Shown: one piece after another, positions 1 to 5,337 of the stretch | Layout of the letters: the number at the start of each line of letters is the position of its first letter | Position numbering within the stretch: the stretch's first letter is position 1 | NCBI GenBank assembly: GCA_022360075.1 | Contig: JAKSDN010000410.1 | Location: 1-5,337 of the forward strand | Reading direction: 5' to 3' | DNA: 5,337 nucleotides | Source of the DNA: Kiloniellales bacterium | GTDB lineage: Bacteria; Pseudomonadota; Alphaproteobacteria; Kiloniellales; JAKSDN01 | Notes under the pieces: model-generated | What the model was told of the DNA's origin: nothing | Database searches by the model: none | The model's input: only the letters and a program-made list of their open reading frames with translations | Translations under genes and position numbers: made by a program

Positions 1-170
1 CCGCAGCAGAGCTCGACGATATCGCAGCCGCTATCGCTAGGCGGGATGAGATCGCAGACCGTCGCGATCTGAAGCTCCCGCTCGGGAACGAATAGGTCGC
101 CGTAAGTCTGGAAAACCCGGCTGTCCTCATCGTTCCATCCTTCGACCGTACCTTCGCGCGCTTCTGTCAA
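1..170 (-). CDS. Class I SAM-dependent methyltransferase, N-terminal fragment (runs off the left edge)
   Basis: An open minus-strand frame runs without a stop from inside the window through position 1. Its translation contains GDLFVPERELQIATVCDLIP (about residues 24-43) and then DIVELCCG (about residues 50-57). The second stretch has the form of methyltransferase motif I, the glycine-rich SAM-binding loop, cut by the window edge. The preceding YGDLFVPERE..QI segment resembles the N-terminal cap of small bacterial class I methyltransferases. The substrate cannot be told from this fragment. I chose TTG at 170-168 because AGGAG lies at 180-176, five bases upstream. In-frame alternatives are GTG at 176-174, which overlaps that AGGAG, and ATG at 221-219, which has no visible ribosome binding site and would add 17 residues beginning MAGSKRRAVDR. 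The gene is divergent from the response regulator. The family call is inference from a short fragment; that it is coding is fairly secure. Confidence 0.72.
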   Translation of the reverse strand, partial: MTEAREGTVEGWNDEDSRVFQTYGDLFVPERELQIATVCDLIPPSDSGCDIVELCC

Positions 171-518
171 AGTCACTCCTCCCGGTAGCCGGTCAACGGC
201 CCGCCTCTTACTGCCTGCCATACGAACAAGGGCCGCCAAGGGCAAGCCCCACCGAGGGCGGTAATAAACTCGTAAGAATTACAGCCGTAACGTGCCAGCA
301 CTAGGAAACAAGGCCGGCCGCCAAACATCCACGATGGGCACCGAACAGCCTGCGCGGGCTAAGCGGCTCGATGGGAATCGACCGCAAGGCGCCAAGGCCT
401 GAGCTCGATCCGTCGACCATCGCGGAAAAGGCGAAGCAAGCCTATGGGTCGTTGTCGTGTGCCGCCGCGAGGCTATCGCCGCCGGCCGAGGGATTGATGG
501 AAAGATGCGGTAGCCAGC
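171..518. other. Divergent intergenic region between methyltransferase and response regulator
   Basis: This stretch of about 350 bp must hold the promoters of both divergent genes. Its only AT-rich patch is at 261-283, containing GTAATAAACT and the short inverted repeat GTAAGAATTAC (272-282). That patch lies about 90 bp upstream of the methyltransferase TTG, so it is the best candidate for a promoter or operator. I could not fix convincing -35 and -10 boxes on either strand. GGCCGGCC at 312-319 and the imperfect palindrome AGCCTGCGCGGGCT at 347-360 are also present, but such patterns are common in GC-rich DNA. From 371 onward an open plus-strand frame enters the response regulator gene out of frame; I do not call it a gene. 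No tRNA or other RNA gene is visible. Confidence 0.6.
176..180 (-). promoter_or_regulatory. Ribosome binding site AGGAG that decides the methyltransferase start
   Basis: Read on the minus strand, AGGAG occupies 180-176. It is a strong Shine-Dalgarno match five bases before TTG at 170-168. It touches the GTG at 176 and lies downstream of the ATG at 221, so it supports only the TTG start. Confidence 0.5.
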
Positions 519-1631
519 ATGCTGCAAGAAAACTGGAACCGCCTGACCGTCCTGATCGTGGACGACAACCGCTTCGTCCGATCGCTGCTCGAAAGCGTCA
601 TGCGCTCCTTCGGGATCGAGCGGCTTGTCGCCGTGGAAGACGCCTCCGTTGCCATCAAACGTCTCAAGCTGAGCAAAATCGACCCGATCTCGGCCCAGCT
701 TGGCACCGTCGACATCATTCTCTCCGACTACTTGATGCCGTCGGTGGACGGCGGTCTTTTCCTACGCTGGATCCGCACCGGCGAGGGCGTACCCGATCGC
801 TTCGTGCCCTTCATCATGGTATCGGGCGCCGCCGACCGCGAGGTCGTCGAGCAAGCACGCGACGCCGGGGTCACCGAGTTTCTCGCCAAGCCCTTCTCGG
901 CCAAGTCCATCGCCGAGCGCATCCTTCATGTCATCAACAATCCGCGCCAGTTCATCCTGACGCGAGGCTACTTCGGCCCCGACCGGCGGCGCACCGAGCA
1001 GCCGGTCGAGGTCGAGCGCCGCATCACCCAGGCGGGCCAGATCCAGGTCGTCCACCGCGAGGCCAACGTCACGGCGCTGCGCGACGACGTGCGCGCGATC
1101 CATTTCCGCCCGGCCAACAAGCTGAAGGACAAGGTCGGCAGCAACGCGCTGAAGGGCGAGATCGACATCGATCCCATCATCATTCAGGCGGCCGAAACCA
1201 AGATCCAGAGCATGCTGGGCGACTACAGCGACTGGGTCCAGAAATCGCTCGAGGCCATGACCGAGGCGAGCGACAGCCTGCAGATCGAGACGGAACACGG
1301 CGACGTCAATCGCAAGTACATCGCTCAGATCAACAAGATCGCGCATGAGCTTCGCGGCCAAGGCGGCATCTTCAACTATCCGCTGACCACGGCCCTGGGC
1401 AAGTCGCTCTACCGGACCACGATGGACTTCGGCATGATCATGACCGAGAACCGGATCAAGCTGATCAGGGCGCACATCGACGGCATCCGCTCGGTCTTCC
1501 ACAACAAGATCCGCGGCGACGGCGGCGAGGTCGGCGCCGCGCTGCTGAAGGAGATCGCGACGGCCGTGAAACGCTATAGCGAACCGGGCGGCGAGGACAA
1601 AGCCGGAGCCACGGCTGCGGCCGGGCGCTGA
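519..1631 (+). CDS. Response regulator with N-terminal receiver domain and C-terminal Hpt-like helical domain
   Basis: A 370-residue cytoplasmic two-component signalling protein. Residues about 9-142 are a complete CheY-like receiver: acidic pair D15/D16 in VLIVDDNRF, phospho-acceptor D70 in IILSDYLMP, S102 in MVSGA, and K124-P125 in FLAKPF. The loop before the D70 strand (KIDPISAQLGTVD) looks longer than usual. Residues 151-158 (YFGPDRRR) are a signature seen after the receiver in an alphaproteobacterial family. The rest (about 215-355) is predicted helical, with no helix-turn-helix, GGDEF, EAL or kinase domain. It contains IAHELRGQGGIFNYPL (274-289), which resembles the histidine phosphotransfer motif H-x-L-K/R-G, placing H276 at the phosphorylated position. 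Output is therefore probably by protein-protein contact or phosphotransfer rather than DNA binding. The ATG at 519 is the only ATG after the in-frame TGA at 495-497, although its Shine-Dalgarno match is weak. No cognate kinase is visible nearby. The receiver call is very secure; the Hpt-like call is inference. Confidence 0.93.
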   Translation: MLQENWNRLTVLIVDDNRFVRSLLESVMRSFGIERLVAVEDASVAIKRLKLSKIDPISAQLGTVDIILSDYLMPSVDGGLFLRWIRTGEGVPDRFVPFIMVSGAADREVVEQARDAGVTEFLAKPFSAKSIAERILHVINNPRQFILTRGYFGPDRRRTEQPVEVERRITQAGQIQVVHREANVTALRDDVRAIHFRPANKLKDKVGSNALKGEIDIDPIIIQAAETKIQSMLGDYSDWVQKSLEAMTEASDSLQIETEHGDVNRKYIAQINKIAHELRGQGGIFNYPLTTALGKSLYRTTMDFGMIMTENRIKLIRAHIDGIRSVFHNKIRGDGGEVGAALLKEIATAVKRYSEPGGEDKAGATAAAGR

Positions 1632-1774
1632 GGCCGACCGGGATCGAGGTTCTTTCGCCATAGGGCGGCGCCGAGACGAACCACTCCTGATCGTCGTTGC
1701 TTCGCTTCGCTCGCAATGACGGAACATGAATCAGCAATCACCGGTCGCCCGACCCGGCGTGAGAGAAGCGGCGC
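1632..1774. other. Convergent intergenic region without a clear intrinsic terminator
   Basis: This region separates the 3' ends of the response regulator and the DUF4340 gene. Apart from the palindromic repeat, only weak hairpins are visible: CGCC/GGCG at 1656-1667 and GGTC/GACC at 1743-1754. Neither is followed by a run of T on the relevant strand. Transcription from both sides may end by Rho or at the palindrome. Confidence 0.5.
1692..1721. repeat. Dispersed palindromic (REP-like) repeat, alphaproteobacterial type
   Basis: The minus strand reads CGTCATTGCGAGCG then AAGCGAAGCAACGACG. This core matches from memory a short repeat found in many copies between genes of alphaproteobacteria, often spuriously translated as peptides such as SLRAKRSN or HCERSEA; both strings appear in minus-strand frames here. 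The element can fold into a hairpin: CGTC (1692-1695) pairs with GACG (1718-1721) and TTGC (1697-1700) with GCAA (1713-1716). The pair between these arms is G-U in plus-strand RNA and a mismatch in minus-strand RNA. The loop is 12 nt. It sits between two convergent genes, where it could help end transcription or protect mRNA 3' ends, but no T-run follows it, so it is not a canonical intrinsic terminator. Identification is by recall, not a search. Confidence 0.7.
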
Positions 1775-2836
1775 TCAGGACGTCCCGTCCGACTCGCTCA
1801 GCAGCTTTTCGAGCGGCATGGTCAGGCGCTCGTCGACGTATGACGGCAGGCGGTAAGCCCAGCCTTCGACCCGCGCGTTGATCTCGGCCGCCAGCGCGCG
1901 CGCGGCTTGAGCCTCTTCCGATTCGCCTTCGCCGACCTGCTCCGCAGCGAAAACGACCCAGCGTGCCTCGCCTTCGCCCTGCTGCGCGAAGAGCTCGGCG
2001 GTGACCGCCAGGCCGTCGAATGTCGTGAAGCGGGCCTTGTGCGGCGTGCCCGTGAGCGCGGCCTCCGACTTCGGAGTCACGTCGTCCAGGTTCACGAAGG
2101 CCAAACCCGAGGCGAGGCGGTTGACCTCGCTTTCTTCGAGGCTGCGCCCCTCCGGCAGGCGGTCGAGCGAGAATTCCGCGTCCGAGTCGGGACGCGCGAC
2201 TGCGAAGGCCTCGCCCTCGGGCGGCGTGATCTCGACGCTCTTCACTTGGTCGTCGTCGATGTTCACGACCTCCTTGACGAGCCAGTCGACCGGCTCGCTT
2301 TCGATTTCCAGGCTGCCGGTCGCAAGCCAGGCCTGGTTCTCGCCCACGCGGCGCAGGTAGCTGCCGCCTTCGCGGCCGGCGGTGTAGCCGGCGCGGCTCT
2401 TGCCGAGCAGCACCTCGGCCAGAACTTGGCCGCCCTTGCCCTCCAGGCGGATCAAGCGGGACTGCGCGCCCTCGGCGTCATGGTCCTCGACCTCGAGCCG
2501 AGCGAAGCGCTCCGGGTTCTTGGTCATGGCCTTGGCCAGACGCATGTCGCTGAGCCCGACCACGAGCGCGCGGACCTTCTTGGCATCGGCCGCATAGCCG
2601 GCCTTGCTCTCGACTCTCCAGGCTCCCTGATCGTCGCGGCCGACCACGACCTCACCTGCGGTGGTGGTCAAGGAAACCTTGGCCACGGCATCGGGATCGG
2701 CCCTGAGCGCCGGGAAGACCGGCTCGTTCGCCAGCTCGACCTTGGCGGTCTCGGGTTGGCCCAGGGAGACCGCAAAGGCGGCGACCAAGGAGGCCAGCGC
2801 CAGGACGGTCCAGATCAGGAAACTTCTTGCGCTCAC
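1775..2836 (-). CDS. DUF4340 domain-containing membrane-anchored protein, last gene of a GldFG-like ABC operon
   Basis: A 353-residue protein with a single N-terminal membrane segment (about 6-25, FLIWTVLALASLVAAFAVSL) and no obvious lipobox, followed by a long polar domain expected in the periplasm. The body has the DUF4340 pattern: a beta-rich stretch with GAWRVESKAGYAADAKKVRA (71-90), then a helix with SDMRLAKAMTKNPERF, a G-x-Y segment, and a second repeat opening at EPVDWLVKEVVNIDDDQVKSV (181-201). DUF4340 proteins are typically encoded next to GldG-type proteins and ABC-2 permeases, exactly as here; their biochemical role is not established. The start is GTG at 2836-2834, four bases after the upstream stop, with GGAG at 2848-2845 inside the preceding gene, so translation is probably coupled. 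The acidic C-terminal half contains EGEGEARW and GEGESEEAQAARALAAEI. No catalytic motif is visible, and a structural or substrate-contacting role is inference. Confidence 0.9.
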   Translation of the reverse strand: MSARSFLIWTVLALASLVAAFAVSLGQPETAKVELANEPVFPALRADPDAVAKVSLTTTAGEVVVGRDDQGAWRVESKAGYAADAKKVRALVVGLSDMRLAKAMTKNPERFARLEVEDHDAEGAQSRLIRLEGKGGQVLAEVLLGKSRAGYTAGREGGSYLRRVGENQAWLATGSLEIESEPVDWLVKEVVNIDDDQVKSVEITPPEGEAFAVARPDSDAEFSLDRLPEGRSLEESEVNRLASGLAFVNLDDVTPKSEAALTGTPHKARFTTFDGLAVTAELFAQQGEGEARWVVFAAEQVGEGESEEAQAARALAAEINARVEGWAYRLPSYVDERLTMPLEKLLSESDGTS

Positions 2837-2840
2837 GGTA

Positions 2841-4751
2841 CTACTCCGCCGCTGCCGGACGCGACGCCGCGCTCGCCTGATAGCGCACAGCGCGCATCCG
2901 CCGGACCAGCGCCAGCAGCACGGCCAGAAGTCCGACAGCCGCCGGCACTGCCCAGATGTTCACGCCGCGAATCCAGGCGCTGAGGCTCTCGACGTCCTGG
3001 CGCAACGCATGCTGCACTTCGCGTAGCTCGGCGCGCAGCGCCACCATCTCGACGCGGAAGTTGTCGATCGCCGCCTGCTGCTCGGCCGAGAGGATCGCCC
3101 CGCCCTCCTGCTCGTCCTGCTGCAATTTGCGGATCTGCTCGTTGGCATCCTCGATGCGGGCCAGCAGCTCCTGCTCCTTGGCGCGGAACTGCTGCTCTGC
3201 GGCACGCGTCATGTCGTCGAGAATCTCGAAGGGCCGGCGCGTCAGGCCGCGGCCGCGCAGCGCGATCAGCCCCTCGCTGCCGGCCAGGTTGTCGAGTGCG
3301 TTGACCGCGAAATCGCCATTGTTGGCGATCGGCACGACGAAGACCTGGCCCAGCAGGCTCTGGCTCTGCACCCAGTTGCGGTCGGCCAGCATGTCCGCGT
3401 CGCCGACCAGGATCAGGTTGAGCGGCGCCTCGGTCTCGGCGCGATGGGCCGCGCGCACGGCCTCGTCAGTCACGCTCTCGGGCGGGCCGTCGGGAAAGGC
3501 GCTCTTCACTGGGCCGCTCACGCGCGCCGCCAGCGTGTAGCTCTCGCCCGAGGACTGGAACTCGTTCATCAGGGCGACGGGATCGGGGGCGAACTCGATC
3601 TTCGTGCGATCGATCAGACCGGCCTCGGCGCTCGACATGAAAATCGGCTCTAACGTCGTGGTCGCGCCCTCGCGCTGGCTGATCGCCCCGGCGGAGCGCA
3701 GGTTGATCTGCTGGAGGTTGGCGGAGATCACATCGTCCGCGGCGAAACTCTGCGGGCGCAGGCCGAGCCACACTAGGTAATCCGTCACCACCTGGCGGCC
3801 GTTGTGGAAGGCCTGCACGCGCGAGGCGTTGAGCAGGTCCCCGACCACCTTCTCGCTCTCCATCGCCACGCCCCAGGCGGCGAACAGGGGCTCCAGCGAC
3901 TCGACCGCGTTGCCGTGGCCCGCAGCGGGTCCGGCGGCTTGCAACGCCTCGGTGTGCGGATCGACGAAGGCCAGCACACGGCCGCCGCGCATGACGAACT
4001 GGTCGATGGCGTAAAGCGTCTGTTCGGGCAGGCTCCGTGGCTGGGCCAGCAGCAGGATCTCGGTCTCCGCATCGATCTCGGCGATCTCGCCGCCGAGGTA
4101 CGAGAGATCGAAGACCTGCTCCATCGACTCGACCACGGCCCAGGGCTGGAAGCGGTTGCGCTGGTCGCCGCGCAGCGGCAGGTCGCCGATCACCGCGATC
4201 TGGGGCTTGTCGGGATGGGCCAGGTCGTAGATCAGGCGGGTGAGATCGTACTCCAGGAAGTTCGCGCGCTCCGGCGCCAGCAGGGGAATGGCGCGCCGGT
4301 CGTCGGTGCTGTTGACGCCGGTGAGGCCGAAGTAGATCTGCGTGCCGTCGACGTCGACCGGAATGCCGCGCAGGCCATCCGCAACGGCCAAATCCTCCTC
4401 CGGCGAGAAGGGCTCGGGGTCGAAGCGCTCGATCGTCAGCAGGCCACCGGAGAGCCGGGTGTACTCGTCGAGCAGGTCCCCGACTCGCTCGGCATGGCCG
4501 CTGTAGAGCGGGCCCAGCAGCTCCAGATCCTTGGAGCGGTAGAAGCGGATCTCGATCGGCTCGTCGATCGCGGCCACGACCTCGCGCGTGCCGTCGGACA
4601 GCGTGAAGAGCGAGTCGGCGGTGAGATCCAGGCGCGAGGAACGGAACAGGCCGGAGGCGGCGATATTGACCGAGACGAAGAAGACGATCACCAGCACCAC
4701 GACGCCGATCGACAGGAGATCGCGGTCCGAACCTTTGAGGCGCTGCCACAT
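2841..4751 (-). CDS. GldG-family ABC transporter auxiliary protein with C-terminal coiled coil and second membrane anchor
   Basis: A 636-residue protein of the GldG / ABC-transporter auxiliary family (uncharacterised ABC-type component). Residues 14-33 form the first membrane segment. It is followed by the family hallmark RLDLTADSLFTLSDGTREVV (40-59) and the domain with EIRFYRSKDLELLGP (67-81), LLDEYTRLSGGLLTIERFDP (93-112) and QIYFGLTG (138-145). The middle contains QIAVIGDLPLRG (184-195) and FVMRGGRVLAFVDPH (252-266), typical of the GldG/DUF4350-like fold, and LNLILVGDADMLADRNW (444-460). Residues about 513-592 are Q/E/R-rich and likely a coiled coil (RAKEQELLARIEDANEQI), leading into a second membrane segment at about 598-616 and a short basic tail. 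Most of the protein should lie in the periplasm, partnering the permease encoded immediately upstream. ATG at 4751-4749 follows the permease stop by four bases, with AAAGGGG nine bases upstream. The transported substrate is unknown. Confidence 0.92.
   Translation of the reverse strand: MWQRLKGSDRDLLSIGVVVLVIVFFVSVNIAASGLFRSSRLDLTADSLFTLSDGTREVVAAIDEPIEIRFYRSKDLELLGPLYSGHAERVGDLLDEYTRLSGGLLTIERFDPEPFSPEEDLAVADGLRGIPVDVDGTQIYFGLTGVNSTDDRRAIPLLAPERANFLEYDLTRLIYDLAHPDKPQIAVIGDLPLRGDQRNRFQPWAVVESMEQVFDLSYLGGEIAEIDAETEILLLAQPRSLPEQTLYAIDQFVMRGGRVLAFVDPHTEALQAAGPAAGHGNAVESLEPLFAAWGVAMESEKVVGDLLNASRVQAFHNGRQVVTDYLVWLGLRPQSFAADDVISANLQQINLRSAGAISQREGATTTLEPIFMSSAEAGLIDRTKIEFAPDPVALMNEFQSSGESYTLAARVSGPVKSAFPDGPPESVTDEAVRAAHRAETEAPLNLILVGDADMLADRNWVQSQSLLGQVFVVPIANNGDFAVNALDNLAGSEGLIALRGRGLTRRPFEILDDMTRAAEQQFRAKEQELLARIEDANEQIRKLQQDEQEGGAILSAEQQAAIDNFRVEMVALRAELREVQHALRQDVESLSAWIRGVNIWAVPAAVGLLAVLLALVRRMRAVRYQASAASRPAAAE
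2845..2848 (-). promoter_or_regulatory. Ribosome binding site for the DUF4340 gene, inside the end of the GldG-like gene
   Basis: GGAG on the minus strand lies eight bases before the GTG start at 2836-2834 and overlaps the last codons of the upstream gene. It supports the GTG start and suggests coupled translation. Confidence 0.6.
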
Positions 4752-4755
4752 CGCC

Positions 4756-5337
4756 CTAGGCCCCTTTCTTCAGCTCGACCAGGGCCGTGTTGACGACCAG
4801 GCTGCTGACGATCAGGGAGAGGAAGAAGATCAGGTCGCGTAGATCGATCACACCCTGCGCCACGGCATGGAAGTTGGTGAGGAAGCTGAAGCCCGCGACC
4901 GCCTGCACAAGCGCGTCGGGCGCCCAGCCGCGGAACACGGCCTGCACCAGATCGACGCCGCTCATCAGGAACAAGAAGCAGAGTGCGGCGGCCAGCACGA
5001 AGGCGATCACCTGGTTGCGCGTGACCGCCGACATGCAGGCGCTGAGCGCGAGGAAGCCGCCGGCCATCAGCCAAGAGCCGAGATAGGCTGCGACGATCAC
5101 GCCGTTGTCCGGGCTGCCGAGCAGATTGACCGTAATCCAGATCGGGAAGGTCAGCAGCAGGGCGATGCCGGCGAAGATCCAGGCGGCCAGGAACTTGCCG
5201 ACCACAGCCTCGCCGGCCGAGACCGGCAGTGTCATGAGAAACTCGATCGAGCCCGACTTGCGCTCCTCGGCCCACAGCCGCATGCCGATCGCCGGGATCA
5301 GGAACAGATAGAGCCAGGGGTGGAACTGGAAGAAGGA
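4756..5337 (-). CDS. ABC-2 / GldF-type transporter permease, C-terminal part (5' end beyond the right edge)
   Basis: The frame is open to the window edge, giving 193 visible codons that begin SFFQFHPWLYLFLIPAIGM, so the ATG at 5283-5281 is internal and not the start. The hallmark of ABC-2 permeases related to GldF and NosY follows: MRLWAEERKSGSIEFLMTLP, the conserved E-E-R/K-x-G-T/S-x-E-x-L segment that contacts the ATPase. Hydrophobic segments then appear as FLAAWIFAGIALLLTFPIWI, VIVAAYLGSWLMAGGFLALS, QVIAFVLAAALCFLFLMSGV and LIFFLSLIVSSLVVNTALVE, ending in the basic tail LKKGA. It is an inner-membrane subunit. The TAG stop at 4758-4756 is four bases from the GldG-like start, making the two an operon pair. 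The ATP-binding subunit is not in the window and would be expected upstream, past 5337. The family assignment is secure; the substrate is unknown. Confidence 0.92.
   Translation of the reverse strand, partial: SFFQFHPWLYLFLIPAIGMRLWAEERKSGSIEFLMTLPVSAGEAVVGKFLAAWIFAGIALLLTFPIWITVNLLGSPDNGVIVAAYLGSWLMAGGFLALSACMSAVTRNQVIAFVLAAALCFLFLMSGVDLVQAVFRGWAPDALVQAVAGFSFLTNFHAVAQGVIDLRDLIFFLSLIVSSLVVNTALVELKKGA
4761..4767 (-). promoter_or_regulatory. Probable ribosome binding site for the GldG-like gene, inside the permease gene
   Basis: AAAGGGG on the minus strand ends nine bases before the ATG at 4751-4749 and lies in the last codons of the permease. It is a partial Shine-Dalgarno match that supports this start and coupled translation. 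Confidence 0.45.

Noticed and set aside
312..360. GGCCGGCC and AGCCTGCGCGGGCT palindromes as operators
   Set aside because: Short GC palindromes are expected by chance at this base composition; no second copy or spacing pattern supports a binding site.
762..1727. Long minus-strand open frame opposite the response regulator
   Set aside because: It is antisense to a gene with a clear receiver domain, its composition is D/L/A/R-skewed as GC-rich shadows are, and its first residues (MFRHCERSEA) are the translated palindromic repeat.
1778..1790. GGACGtccCGTCC hairpin as a terminator for the minus-strand operon
   Set aside because: It lies inside the last codons of the DUF4340 gene, has a 5-bp stem and has no T-run after it.
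1907..2983. 358-codon plus-strand open frame opposite the DUF4340 gene
   Set aside because: The minus strand encodes a recognisable DUF4340 protein in operon context; the plus frame shows no domain and a shadow-type composition rich in G, A, R and L.
3466..4749. 427-codon minus-strand frame inside the GldG-like gene
   Set aside because: Extremely arginine- and proline-rich, low complexity, and overlaps the family-matching frame, as expected from an alternative frame of GC-rich coding DNA.
3804..4793. 329-codon plus-strand frame opposite the GldG-like gene
   Set aside because: An antisense shadow with no recognisable domain or ribosome binding site, while the opposite strand has clear GldG-family motifs.

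Overview
The window is GC-rich throughout, with strong G/C preference at third codon positions. Two things point to an alphaproteobacterium. One is a response regulator carrying the YFGPDRRR motif that follows the receiver domain in a family common in that class. The other is a short dispersed palindromic repeat (read on the minus strand as GTCATTGCGAGCG followed by AAGCGAAGCAA) that is widespread in alphaproteobacterial genomes. I cannot name a genus.

Layout, left to right. Positions 1 to about 170 (minus strand) hold the first 56 codons of a class I SAM-dependent methyltransferase whose body lies beyond the left edge. About 350 bp of non-coding DNA separates it from a divergent plus-strand gene at 519-1631, a 370-residue response regulator with an N-terminal CheY-like receiver and a C-terminal helical region containing an Hpt-like histidine motif. 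Next comes a 143-bp convergent intergenic stretch (1632-1774) containing the palindromic repeat.

Positions 1775-5337 on the minus strand form a tightly packed operon, transcribed right to left: an ABC-2/GldF-type membrane permease (its 5' end is cut off by the right edge), a GldG-type auxiliary protein with two membrane anchors and a C-terminal coiled coil, and a membrane-anchored DUF4340 protein. Each junction has only 4 nt between stop and start, so translational coupling is likely. The matching ATP-binding subunit is expected just past the right edge. Together these would form a GldFG-like ABC system with a large periplasmic part. Its substrate is unknown. In Bacteroidetes the related Gld proteins are linked to gliding and secretion, but that role should not be assumed here.

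The operon is a known but poorly characterised type of system. The least ordinary feature is the receiver-plus-Hpt-like architecture of the response regulator. I do not see evidence of an entirely new system, a mobile element, a CRISPR array or an RNA gene.
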